NCBI GenBank assembly: GCA_038528385.1
Contig: JBCBET010000008.1
Coordinates: 92,097 to 156,096 of the forward strand
Length of the DNA stretch: 64,000 nucleotides
DNA from: Shimia_B sp038528385
GTDB taxonomy: Bacteria; Pseudomonadota; Alphaproteobacteria; Rhodobacterales; Rhodobacteraceae
Direction of reading: 5' to 3'
In this document: positions 35,043-43,624 of the stretch, one piece after another
Layout: the number at the start of each line of letters is the position of its first letter
Position numbering within the stretch: position 1 is the first letter of the stretch
Position numbers and translations under genes: made by a program
The notes under the pieces: generated by a model
What the model was told of the DNA's origin: nothing
Seen by the model: only the letters and a program-made list of their open reading frames with translations
The model's database searches: none

Positions 35043-36386
35043 GTGAACGATCTCACGGCAATGGATGTGGCCCACGCCCTGCGCCCCTGGCAGTTCACCG
35101 GGGGCGAGGCACCGGTGGTCATCGCGCGCGGCGCGGGCTGCCGCGTCTGGGATGTGAGCGGGGCGTCCTACCTCGACGCCGTGGGCGGGCTCTGGAACAC
35201 GAATATCGGGCTCGGACGCCGCGAGATGGCCGAGGCCATCGCCGCCCAGGCCGAGCTTCTCGCGTTCTCCAGCACCTTCGGGGACATGTCGAATGCGCCC
35301 TCGGCGGCGCTCGCGGCCAAGCTTGCCCAGCTCGCGCCCACCGGCCTCGACCACGTGCATTTCACCACCGGCGGCTCCACGGCCATCGACAGCGCCTATC
35401 GCCTCGCCTGTTTCGTCCAGGCCGCGCGGGGCTATGACGGCCGCCACCACGTCATCGCGCGCGAGCACGCCTATCACGGCTCCACCCATATCGCGATGTC
35501 CATAGGCAATCGCGACGGGGACCGCGCGCCGGAGTTCCGCTACGAGACCGGCACGATCCACCACATCTCCGCCCCCGACACGCTGCGCGGCCGCGCCACG
35601 GTGGAGGGCTGCGTGGCCGAGCTCGAGGCCAAGATCGCCAACATCGGAGCCGACCGCGTGGCCGCCTTCTTCGCCGAGCCCATCCAGGCCTCCGGCGGGG
35701 TGATCATGCCGCCCGAAGGCTACTTCCGCGCCATGGCGGAGACCTGCCAGCGGCACGGCATCCTCTTCGTGGCCGACGAGGTCGTCACCGGCTTCGGCCG
35801 CATCGGGCACATGTTCGCCAGCGAAGCGCGCTACGGCGCGCGACCCGATATCCTCTGCTGCGCCAAGGGGCTCTCCTCGGGTTACCAGCCCATCGGCGCC
35901 ATGCTCTTCTCCGACGCCATCTGGGAGACGCTGGCCGCCGAGCCGCGCTGGTACACCTCCGGCTACACCTATTCGGGACACCCGGTGGCCTGCGCGGCGG
36001 CACTGAAAAACATCGAGATCATCGAGCGGGAGGAGCTCTGCGCCCGCGCGCTCCGCGTCGGCGCGGTCTTTCAGGAGGGGCTGCGCACGCTCCGCGACCT
36101 GCCGCTTGTCGGCGACGTGCGCGGCGAGGCGCTCATCGGCTGCGTGGAGGCCGTGGCCGACAAAGGGACGCTGGCGCTCCTGCCGGACGACATCGACGTG
36201 GGCCGCCGGATCTCCGAGGCCGCGCAGGCGCGGGGGCTTCTCGTCCGCCCGCTGGGGCATCTCAACGTGATGTCGCCCGCGCTCACGATCTCGGAGGCGG
36301 AGGTGGCGTTTTGCATGGAGACGCTCGGTGCTGCGATCCGCGAGGTGGCCGACGGGCTCACGCTCGAGCACGTGAGGATCGGCTGA
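35043..36386 (+). CDS. class III (omega) aminotransferase
   Basis: 447 residues from a GTG at 35043 with GGGGAGAGG upstream. PLP fold type I: STAIDSAYRLACF, the Asp of FVADEVVTGFGRIGHMF, and the PLP Lys in LCCAKGLSSGYQPIGAML. The family moves an amino group between omega-amino compounds and pyruvate or 2-oxoglutarate. With two agmatinase-type genes directly after it (2-bp and 60-bp gaps), it may act on putrescine or 4-aminobutyrate formed by them. That pathway is inferred from context. Confidence 0.9.
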   Translation: MNDLTAMDVAHALRPWQFTGGEAPVVIARGAGCRVWDVSGASYLDAVGGLWNTNIGLGRREMAEAIAAQAELLAFSSTFGDMSNAPSAALAAKLAQLAPTGLDHVHFTTGGSTAIDSAYRLACFVQAARGYDGRHHVIAREHAYHGSTHIAMSIGNRDGDRAPEFRYETGTIHHISAPDTLRGRATVEGCVAELEAKIANIGADRVAAFFAEPIQASGGVIMPPEGYFRAMAETCQRHGILFVADEVVTGFGRIGHMFASEARYGARPDILCCAKGLSSGYQPIGAMLFSDAIWETLAAEPRWYTSGYTYSGHPVACAAALKNIEIIEREELCARALRVGAVFQEGLRTLRDLPLVGDVRGEALIGCVEAVADKGTLALLPDDIDVGRRISEAAQARGLLVRPLGHLNVMSPALTISEAEVAFCMETLGAAIREVADGLTLEHVRIG

Positions 36387-36387
36387 C

Positions 36388-37362
36388 ATGGCATTGAAAG
36401 ACAGCGAAAATGACGTCGACGGCGCGTTTGCGCGGGAGGCGCGGACCGGGCTTTCATACGAGAATGCCTTCGGCGGCGCGCTCTCCTTCATGCGGCGGCG
36501 CTACACCAAGGACCTGACGGGCGTGGATCTCGCCGTCACGGGCGTGCCATTCGACCAGGCGGTGACGAACCGGCCCGGCACGCGCCTCGGGCCCCGCGCG
36601 ATCCGTGAAGCCTCCACGCTGCAGCCATGCGATCCGCCTTATGGATGGGATATCAATCCCTTGGTGGACAATGTTCTCGTCGATTACGGCGACGTGGCCT
36701 TCGATTATGCGAAGGTCTCGGACTTCCCCGCCGCGCTCGAGACCCATATCTCGGGGATCCTCGCGGCGGGCGCGGGCAGCCTCGCGCTCGGCGGGGATCA
36801 CTTCATCACCTACCCGATCCTGAAGGCCTATGCGGAGCGCTTCGGCCCGATCTCGCTCCTGCAATTTGACGCCCATACCGACACCTGGGCCGACGACGAC
36901 GAGAGCCGCATCGACCACGGCACGATGTTCTACAAGGCGGCAAAAGCCGGGATCATCGACGTGGCGCATTCGGTGCAGGTGGGCATCCGCACATTGAACC
37001 CCGACACGCTCGGCGTGCCCATCATCGACGCGCCGGAGGTCCACGAGGATTGGCGCGCAGCGGTTGTGAAAATCAAGGGAATACTGCGGGATAGACCCAC
37101 ATACCTGACCTTCGACATCGACTGCCTCGACCCCGCCTTCGCGCCCGGGACCGGCACGCCTGTCGCGGGCGGCTTGAGCTCCGCCCAGGCGCTCGCCATG
37201 CTCCGCGCCCTCAAGGGCATCAACATGGTGGGCGGCGATGTGGTGGAGGTCTCGCCGCCCTATGACGCGGGAGATTGTACCGCCATCGCGGGCGCGCACA
37301 TGGCCATGGAGCTTGCCTGCCTTTACTGCTGGAACCTCCGCCAGCGCCGATCCGGCCGCTGA
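36388..37362 (+). CDS. agmatinase-family ureohydrolase (first copy)
   Basis: 324 residues. The binuclear manganese site is complete: LGGDHFITYP, LLQFDAHTDTW and FDIDCLDPAFAPGTGTPVAGG. Ureohydrolases of this kind split agmatine to putrescine and urea, but guanidinobutyrase and related activities share the motifs. It starts two bases after the aminotransferase stop, so the two are cotranscribed. It differs clearly from the next copy, so the two probably have different substrates. Confidence 0.9.
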   Translation: MALKDSENDVDGAFAREARTGLSYENAFGGALSFMRRRYTKDLTGVDLAVTGVPFDQAVTNRPGTRLGPRAIREASTLQPCDPPYGWDINPLVDNVLVDYGDVAFDYAKVSDFPAALETHISGILAAGAGSLALGGDHFITYPILKAYAERFGPISLLQFDAHTDTWADDDESRIDHGTMFYKAAKAGIIDVAHSVQVGIRTLNPDTLGVPIIDAPEVHEDWRAAVVKIKGILRDRPTYLTFDIDCLDPAFAPGTGTPVAGGLSSAQALAMLRALKGINMVGGDVVEVSPPYDAGDCTAIAGAHMAMELACLYCWNLRQRRSGR

Positions 37363-37422
37363 GGCGCGACGCCCCGCTTCATTTTTCCAAAAATACCTCA
37401 CTCCAAAAGGCGCCACACGCCT

Positions 37423-38409
37423 ATGCCCATCCAGTCCTCGCCCAATCAGCCAATGCCCAGCCAACCAACCCCCAGCCAGCCCATCTCCGGCAACGACCTC
37501 GCCCGCTTTTCGGGCCCGCAGACCTTCATGCGCCTGCCTGCGCGGGAGACGGCGGAGGGGCTCGACGTGGCCGTCCTCGGCATCCCCATGGATATCGGCA
37601 CCTCCTGGCGCTCGGGCACGCGCTTCGGGCCGAAGCAACTCCGCCAGGAAAGCGCGATGATCCGGCCCTACAACATCCAGACCGGGGCCGCGCCCTTCGA
37701 CGGGCTGGAGGTGGGGGATTTGGGCGATATCGCCATCAACACATTTTCGCTGAGCGACACGATCCGCATCATTACAGAGACCTACGACGCGATCCTCACG
37801 CGGGGCGTGATCCCCGTGGCTCTCGGCGGGGACCACACGCTCACGCTGCCGGTCCTGCGCGCCATCGCCCGGAAACACGGGCCCGTGGCGCTCGTCCACG
37901 TCGATGCCCATGCCGACGTCAACGACGAGATGTTCGGGGAGCGCGAGACCCACGGCACCGTCTTCCGCCGCGCCTACGAGGAGGGGCTGATCGTGCCCGA
38001 CAAGGTTTTCCAGATCGGATTACGCGGGACGGGCTACACGGCGGAGGACTTCACCGAGGCGCAGGGCTGGGGCTTCAACATGACGCTCGCGCCCGAGATC
38101 TGGGGCAGGAGCCTCGCGCCCCTGGCCGCTGAAATCGTGACGAAAATCGGCAATCGCCCCACCTATGTCAGCTACGATATCGACAGCCTCGATCCCGCCT
38201 TTGCCCCCGGCACGGGCACGCCGGAGATCGGCGGGCTCACGACCTGGCAGGCGATGGAGCTGATCCGTGGCCTGCACGGGCTCGACATCGTGGGATGCGA
38301 CCTCGTGGAGGTGTCACCGCCCTACGATCCCTCGGGCACCACCGCGCTCGTGGGCGCGAACCTCGTCTTCGAGCTTCTCTCCGTGCTGCCGGGCGTGCCC
38401 TACCGGTAG
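37423..38409 (+). CDS. agmatinase-family ureohydrolase (second copy)
   Basis: 328 residues. Manganese ligands lie in LGGDHTLTLP, VHVDAHADVND and YDIDSLDPAFAPGTGTPEIGG. The first ~20 residues are a low-complexity Pro/Gln/Ser stretch (SSPNQPMPSQPTPSQ), perhaps not translated if a later start is used. The ribosome binding site here is weak. The 60-bp gap from the first copy holds an AT-rich inverted repeat (ATTTTT-CC-AAAAAT, 37381-37394). It is the third gene of the aminotransferase unit. Confidence 0.9.
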   Translation: MPIQSSPNQPMPSQPTPSQPISGNDLARFSGPQTFMRLPARETAEGLDVAVLGIPMDIGTSWRSGTRFGPKQLRQESAMIRPYNIQTGAAPFDGLEVGDLGDIAINTFSLSDTIRIITETYDAILTRGVIPVALGGDHTLTLPVLRAIARKHGPVALVHVDAHADVNDEMFGERETHGTVFRRAYEEGLIVPDKVFQIGLRGTGYTAEDFTEAQGWGFNMTLAPEIWGRSLAPLAAEIVTKIGNRPTYVSYDIDSLDPAFAPGTGTPEIGGLTTWQAMELIRGLHGLDIVGCDLVEVSPPYDPSGTTALVGANLVFELLSVLPGVPYR

Positions 38410-38445
38410 CCTTGCCGCCGGGCGCGCGCGACCCACACTCAGGTC

Positions 38446-38832
38446 ATGAAGACGACCCTCGTCATCCTTGTCCTCGTGGGGGCTGCCATGGCCTTTTTCC
38501 GACTGATGCCCGTCACGCCCGAGAGCGGCCCGGGCCGCCCCGAGATCCGCGATGTGGGCGACTACCCGTCCGAGGGCGGGCATTACGCCGTGCGCCCGGC
38601 GGATCTCATCGAATTTCCCGTCCTCCTCGACCGGATCGAGGGCACGCCGCGCACGCGCAAGCTGGAGGACGGCGTCTATCTCCACCATTCGCTGGTCTGG
38701 GGCTTTCCGGATGTCACCCATGTCTGGGAGGAGGCGGGCCATGTCCACATCGCGAGCCACCTCGTCGTGGGGCGCGCCGATTTCGGCGCCAACCGGCGCC
38801 GCATCGAGGGGTGGCTCTCGGGGCTCCGCTGA
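38446..38832 (+). CDS. DUF1499 family protein, membrane-anchored or exported
   Basis: 128 residues. A single N-terminal hydrophobic segment (MKTTLVILVLVGAAMAFFRL) is followed by a DUF1499-type domain with GTPRTRKLEDGVYLHHSLVWGFPDVTHVW and RADFGANRRRIEGWLSGL. The function of the family is unknown. It converges with the small cysteine-rich gene across 5 bp. Confidence 0.75.
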   Translation: MKTTLVILVLVGAAMAFFRLMPVTPESGPGRPEIRDVGDYPSEGGHYAVRPADLIEFPVLLDRIEGTPRTRKLEDGVYLHHSLVWGFPDVTHVWEEAGHVHIASHLVVGRADFGANRRRIEGWLSGLR

Positions 38833-38837
38833 GCGTC

Positions 38838-39074
38838 TCAGGCGCCCAGGCAGCCTTCGTTCAGCTCGCGCCACATGGGGTTGTTCAGGCTCATCTGGCA
38901 CTGCGCTGTGAAGGTGCGCCCGGAGATCGTGAAACAGGTGATGTCACCCATCTCGAACCGTTCGCCGGAGGAGCCGCGGCACCAGCAATCGAGGGCGGGG
39001 TTCGTTTCCGCGGTCACCGATCCGGCCAGGAAGAAGAGGAAGAGGATGAGTCTACGCATAGGAAAGCGTACCAT
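38838..39074 (-). CDS. small exported cysteine-rich hypothetical protein
   Basis: 78 residues from the ATG at 39074; another start lies 15 bases downstream. A signal peptide (MRRLILFLFFLAGSVTA) gives a mature part of about 56 residues with five Cys (DCWCRG, ITCF, AQCQ, GCLG). No family is recognised. The Cys content in a secreted small protein suggests disulfides or metal binding. It is oriented toward the DUF1499 gene and diverges from prfA across 46 bp. Confidence 0.7.
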   Translation of the reverse strand: MVRFPMRRLILFLFFLAGSVTAETNPALDCWCRGSSGERFEMGDITCFTISGRTFTAQCQMSLNNPMWRELNEGCLGA

Positions 39075-39120
39075 GGACGCCCCCTTGACCAAAATGCCAG
39101 CGCGTCGCACCTAAGCCGCC

Positions 39121-40170
39121 ATGATCCCCCGCGAGACCCTCCAGCAGATCACCCAGCGCTTCGAGTTTCTCGAGGCCTCCATGGCCGCGGGCGAAGGCGA
39201 TATCGCCAAGCTCGGCAAGGAATACGCCGATCTCCGCCCGGTGGTGGAGCAGGTGCGCGCCTACTGGCAGGTGGAAGAAGACATCGCCGAGGCCGAGGAG
39301 ATGCTCGCCGACCCGGACATGAAGGCACTGGCGGAGGAGGAGCTTCCAACGCTCCGCGCGCGCCTGCCCGAGCTCGAGGGGGCGCTGCGCATCGCGCTAT
39401 TGCCGAAGGACGCCGCCGATGCACGGCCCGCCATGATCGAGATCCGCCCCGGTACGGGCGGCGACGAGGCTTCGCTCTTCGCCGGCGATCTTCTGCGCAT
39501 GTACCAGCGCTATGCCGAGGCGCAGGGCTGGCGCTTTGACATCGTCGAGGAGCAGGCAACAGAGCTCGGCGGCATCAAGGAAGTGGTGGCCCATGTGCAG
39601 GGCGAGGGCGTCTTCGCGCGGCTGAAATACGAATCCGGCGTCCACCGCGTGCAGCGCGTGCCCACGACCGAGAGCGGCGGCCGCATCCACACCTCCGCGG
39701 CCACGGTGGCCGTGCTGCCGGAGGCCGAGGACGTGGACATCCACATCGACCCCCAGGACATCCGCATCGACACCATGCGCGCGAGCGGCGCGGGCGGGCA
39801 GCACGTGAACACCACGGATTCGGCCGTGCGCATCACCCATATCCCGTCAGGCATCGTGGTGACCTCGTCCGAGAAGTCCCAGCACCGCAACCGCGAGATC
39901 GCCATGCAGGTCCTGAAGGCGCGGCTCTACGACGCCGAGCGCCAGCGCATCGACGGGGAGCGCTCGGCGGATCGCAAGAGCCAAGTTGGCTCGGGCGACC
40001 GGTCAGAGCGGATCCGGACCTACAACTTCCCCCAGGGCCGCATGACCGACCACCGGATCAACCTGACGCTCTACAAGCTCGACCAGGTCATGGCGGGCGA
40101 CCTCACGGAGATCGTGGACGCGCTCACCGCCGAGGCGCAGGCCGAGCTCCTCGCAGAGCAGGGGCTATGA
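39121..40170 (+). CDS. prfA: peptide chain release factor 1
   Basis: 349 residues. The GGQ motif that drives peptidyl-tRNA hydrolysis is in RASGAGGQHVNTTDSAVRITH. The stop-codon reading motif of the PxT type is PTT (RVPTTESGGRIHTS), as in RF1, which reads UAG and UAA. Its stop overlaps the ATG of prmC (ATGA), the modifying enzyme of its own GGQ glutamine. Confidence 0.97.
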   Translation: MIPRETLQQITQRFEFLEASMAAGEGDIAKLGKEYADLRPVVEQVRAYWQVEEDIAEAEEMLADPDMKALAEEELPTLRARLPELEGALRIALLPKDAADARPAMIEIRPGTGGDEASLFAGDLLRMYQRYAEAQGWRFDIVEEQATELGGIKEVVAHVQGEGVFARLKYESGVHRVQRVPTTESGGRIHTSAATVAVLPEAEDVDIHIDPQDIRIDTMRASGAGGQHVNTTDSAVRITHIPSGIVVTSSEKSQHRNREIAMQVLKARLYDAERQRIDGERSADRKSQVGSGDRSERIRTYNFPQGRMTDHRINLTLYKLDQVMAGDLTEIVDALTAEAQAELLAEQGL

Positions 40171-41003
40171 TCCCGCGCCCGCTCGTGGCGCGGCTCGAGG
40201 CGGCGGGCATCCCCGATGCAGCCGGCGATGTGCGGCGGCTTTTCGAGGAGGCCTATGCCGCGGGCAACGCCCCCGGCGCGCCCGCCCAGACGCGCGAGGC
40301 GCCGAACGAGGTGACGCTGGAGATGCTGTCGATCTTTCTCGAGCAACGCCTCGCGCGCATGCCTGTGGCACAGATCATCGGGCGGCGCGCTTTCTGGCGC
40401 CACGAGTTCCGCGTGACACCCGACGTGCTCGACCCGCGCCCGGAGACGGAGACGCTTGTGGCCGCGGCGCTCGAGCGGCCCTTCACGCGGATCCTCGACC
40501 TGGGCACCGGATCGGGCTGCATCCTCCTGTCGCTTCTCGTCGACCGGCCCGCCTCCGAAGGGCTCGGCACCGATCTCAGCCCTGCCGCGCTCTCCGTGGC
40601 GGCGTGGAATGCGCGCGAGCTCGGCCTCGCGGGGCGCGCGCGCTTTGCAGAAGGTCCCTGGTTCGCGCCGGTGGAGGGCCGCTTCGACCTCATCGTCTCG
40701 AACCCGCCCTACATTCCCGCCGCCGATCTGGACGGCCTCGCCCCCGAAGTGCGCGATCACGAGCCCCGGGGGGCGCTCACCGACGGGGCCGACGGGCTCT
40801 CCGCCTACCGCGCGATTTTCGCGGGCGCGGCGGCCCACCTCGCGCCGGGGGGGCGCGTCCTCGTGGAATTCGGCGCGGGCCAGGGGGACGACGTGGCCCG
40901 CATCGCCGCCGCGGAGGGGTGGCAGGATACCTCTTTTCACGCCGATCTCGACGGGAGGGATCGGGTTTTGGCGGCCCTATCCCCCGGATCACGCGGTTTT
41001 TGA
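40167..41003 (+). CDS. prmC: release factor glutamine N5-methyltransferase
   Basis: 278 residues. SAM-binding LDLGTGSGCILLSLL and the catalytic NPPY (LIVSNPPYIPAADL) are present, after an N-terminal helical domain. It methylates the Gln of the GGQ motif in RF1 and RF2. It overlaps prfA by four bases. The following 169 bp before the DUF4167 gene show nothing clear. Confidence 0.95.
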   Translation: MIPRPLVARLEAAGIPDAAGDVRRLFEEAYAAGNAPGAPAQTREAPNEVTLEMLSIFLEQRLARMPVAQIIGRRAFWRHEFRVTPDVLDPRPETETLVAAALERPFTRILDLGTGSGCILLSLLVDRPASEGLGTDLSPAALSVAAWNARELGLAGRARFAEGPWFAPVEGRFDLIVSNPPYIPAADLDGLAPEVRDHEPRGALTDGADGLSAYRAIFAGAAAHLAPGGRVLVEFGAGQGDDVARIAAAEGWQDTSFHADLDGRDRVLAALSPGSRGF

Positions 41004-41172
41004 CCGAAAATCCGCCCGGAATGCAGAAAGACGGTTGTCAGCGCCGCCCTCCCGTGCGACCACACGGCATCCGCAGGGTGAGCACGCTCCCCGCAGGATA
41101 CCAGCGCAAAATCAGTGACCCCCGCCAGCACGGCAGCATTCCGGTCACAAGCACAGGCTCAAGAAGCACTTT

Positions 41173-41760
41173 ATGAGATCATCGAAATCGCGTTCGCGGA
41201 ATAAGAACCGCAACAACAACAATCGCTCGATGGGCAACATCATCAACCGCGTCTTCGACAGCTCGGGGCCGGAGGGCAAGGTGCGCGGCACCCCCCAGCA
41301 GATCATCGACAAATACAACCAGCTCATGCGCGACGCGCAGCTCTCCGGCGACCGCGTGGCCGCCGAGAACTTCCAGCAGCACGCAGAGCACTACACCCGC
41401 CTCCTCGGCGAGGCGCAGAAGGAACAGGATGCCCGCCGCGAGGAGCAGGAGCGCCAGAACCGCGAGCGCCAGGCCGAGCGCGACCGCGAGCGCGCCGACC
41501 GTCAGGAGCGGGAGGGCAATGGCGGCGGCGACGACGACCAGGGGCAGGGCCAGGGCGGGCGACGGCGCGACAGATCCGATCCCGCCCAGCAGGACCAGCC
41601 CGAGATCGTGGACGCCTCCGGCGCCGATATCGGGCTCGTGGAGACGCCCGAAAACGCCAATCAGGCGCCGAAGCCCAAGCGCACGCGCAGCCGCAAGAAG
41701 GCGCCCGGTGCCGGCGAAAGCGGCGATCAGGGCGGCGAGGCACCCCAGGCCGCGGAGTAG
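41173..41760 (+). CDS. DUF4167 domain protein
   Basis: 195 residues. The N-terminal ~80 residues (RSRNKNRNNNNRSMGNIINRVFDSSGPEGKVRGTP, then YNQLMRDAQLSGDRVAAENFQQHAEHYTRLL) are the conserved DUF4167 domain of alphaproteobacteria. The first 20 residues are very basic and Asn-rich, suggesting nucleic-acid binding. The rest is a charged low-complexity tail (Glu/Arg/Gln, then Lys-rich). The function is unknown. The ribosome binding site is weak (AAGAAG). Confidence 0.88.
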   Translation: MRSSKSRSRNKNRNNNNRSMGNIINRVFDSSGPEGKVRGTPQQIIDKYNQLMRDAQLSGDRVAAENFQQHAEHYTRLLGEAQKEQDARREEQERQNRERQAERDRERADRQEREGNGGGDDDQGQGQGGRRRDRSDPAQQDQPEIVDASGADIGLVETPENANQAPKPKRTRSRKKAPGAGESGDQGGEAPQAAE

Positions 41761-41820
41761 ACGCCCGAGCCGCCGCCGCTCATCTAGGCCTTCCTCTCAG
41801 CGCCGCGCCCTGGCGCGATC

Positions 41821-42651
41821 CTAAATCAGTTGCGACAGCGCACAGAACCGCGCGAGGTCGATCTCCTCGGCGCGGGCCGTGGGGTCGATGCCCACCGCCT
41901 CGAGCTTGACCTCGAGGTCACCCGTCAGGCCCTTCAGGCTCGCGCGGAGCATCTTCCTGCGCTGGCCGAACGCCTTGGCCGTGAGCGCCGAGAGCCGGCC
42001 CGCATCGGCCGGGTAAAGCGGCGCGTCGCGCGCGGTAATATGGACCACCGCCGAGTGCACCTTGGGCGGCGGCTGGAACGCCTCGGGCGGCAGCGTCAGG
42101 GCGATGCGCGCCTCCGCGCGCCACTGGGCGAGGATGGCGAGACGGCCATAGGCCTTCGTCCCGGGCTCCGCCACGATCCGCGCCGCCACTTCCTTTTGAA
42201 ACATGAGCGTGAGGCTTTGCCAGAAGGGGGGCCAGGCGGGCGGCGAGAGCCAGCGCGTCAGAAGCTCGGTGCCGACATTGTAAGGGAGGTTCGCCACCAC
42301 GCGGATGGGCGGGGTGAGGTGGCGGCCCGGATCGAGGCCGAGTGCGTCGGCATTGAGCACCTCGAGCCGCCCGGGATAGGCCGCCGCGATCTCCGCCAGC
42401 GCCGGCAGGCAGCGCGCGTCCTTTTCCACCGCCACCACCCGCCGCGCGCCCTCGGCCAGGAGACCGCGGGTCAGCCCGCCGGGGCCGGGCCCCACCTCGA
42501 GCACGTCGCAGCCGGTGAGGTCGCCCGCCTGGCGCGCGATCTTGGCAGTGAGATTGAGGTCGAGGAGGAAGTTCTGCCCCAGCGCCTTCTTCGCGCGGAG
42601 GCCGTGGGTGGCGATGACCTCGCGCAGGGGCGGCAGGGCGTCGATCTGCAT
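41821..42651 (-). CDS. rsmA: 16S rRNA (A1518/A1519) dimethyltransferase
   Basis: 276 residues from the ATG at 42651. The KsgA signature (KALGQNFLLDLNLTAKIARQAG), SAM motif (VLEVGPGPGGLTRGLL) and catalytic NLPYNVGTELL are present. It dimethylates two adenines near the 3' end of 16S rRNA late in 30S assembly. Its ATG overlaps the pdxA stop by one base. It is the last gene of lptF-lptG-lptD-surA-pdxA-rsmA. Confidence 0.96.
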   Translation of the reverse strand: MQIDALPPLREVIATHGLRAKKALGQNFLLDLNLTAKIARQAGDLTGCDVLEVGPGPGGLTRGLLAEGARRVVAVEKDARCLPALAEIAAAYPGRLEVLNADALGLDPGRHLTPPIRVVANLPYNVGTELLTRWLSPPAWPPFWQSLTLMFQKEVAARIVAEPGTKAYGRLAILAQWRAEARIALTLPPEAFQPPPKVHSAVVHITARDAPLYPADAGRLSALTAKAFGQRRKMLRASLKGLTGDLEVKLEAVGIDPTARAEEIDLARFCALSQLI

Positions 42652-43616
42652 CAGCGCGCGCCGTGGCGCCAGGCCATGCGGAGCGCGGCGATGAGGCTGT
42701 CGGGGCGCGCGACGCCCGCGCCCGCGATGTCGAAGGCGGTGCCGTGGTCGGGCGAGGTGCGCAGGAACGGCAGCCCTAGCGTCACGTTCACGCCGCCGTC
42801 GAAATCGAGCGTCTTGATCGGGATGAGCGCCTGGTCGTGATAGGCGCAGATCGCCACGTCGTAGCTCGCCCGCGCGCGGGCGTGGAACATGGTGTCGGCC
42901 GGCAGCGGCCCGCGCACGTCGTAGCCCTCGGCGGCCAGCCGGGCCACGGCGTCGCGCATCCAGGTGAGCTCCTCCCGGCCCATCTTTCCGTCCTCTCCCG
43001 CATGGGGATTGAGGCCCGCGATGGCGATCCGGGGCGAAGCGATTTCGAAATCGCTTCGGAGCGCGTGGTGGGTGATGCGCACCTGCTCGCGGAGGAGCTC
43101 CTCGGTCAACGCAGCGGGCACGGCGCTCAGGGGGATGTGGATGGTGGCGGGCACCACGCGCAGCGCCGCGCAGGCGAGCATCATCACCACGCTCTCCACG
43201 CCCGCGAGATGGGCGAGAAACTCGGTATGGCCGGGAAAGGAGAACCCGGCCCCGTCCTGGAGCGCCGCCTTGTGGATCGGCGCGGTGCAAAGGGCGGTCG
43301 AACGCCCGTCCCGCACGAGGGTGACGCCCGTTTCGATGGCTGCGATCACGCCCGCAGCATTCCGGGGATCGGCCGCGCCCTTGCGCGCGTCGCCCGCGAA
43401 GGCGAGCGGCCAGACCGGCAGGGCGCGGGGCATCACCGCCGCGGCCTCCTCGGGGCGCGAGACCGCCTCCCAGGGCAGCGGCAGCGGCAACATGCGCGGA
43501 TCCCCGATCCAGAGAAAAGTCAGCTCCTCGCGCAGCGTGGCCCAGGCCTCTTGCGCGAGCTCGGGACCCACGCCCGCGGGCTCGCCGCAGCTCAGCGCGA
43601 TGGGGGCGCGGGTCAC
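42651..43616 (-). CDS. pdxA: 4-hydroxythreonine-4-phosphate dehydrogenase
   Basis: 321 residues. It oxidises 4-phosphohydroxy-L-threonine in pyridoxal phosphate synthesis. Family residues are clear: ALSCGEPAGVGPELAQ, the metal His residues in FPGHTEFLA and ITHHALRS, and GLNPHAGEDGKMGREE. Its ATG lies 8 bp after the surA-like stop. Position between surA and rsmA is as in many proteobacteria. Confidence 0.96.
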   Translation of the reverse strand: MTRAPIALSCGEPAGVGPELAQEAWATLREELTFLWIGDPRMLPLPLPWEAVSRPEEAAAVMPRALPVWPLAFAGDARKGAADPRNAAGVIAAIETGVTLVRDGRSTALCTAPIHKAALQDGAGFSFPGHTEFLAHLAGVESVVMMLACAALRVVPATIHIPLSAVPAALTEELLREQVRITHHALRSDFEIASPRIAIAGLNPHAGEDGKMGREELTWMRDAVARLAAEGYDVRGPLPADTMFHARARASYDVAICAYHDQALIPIKTLDFDGGVNVTLGLPFLRTSPDHGTAFDIAGAGVARPDSLIAALRMAWRHGAR

Positions 43617-43624
43617 GGCGCGTC

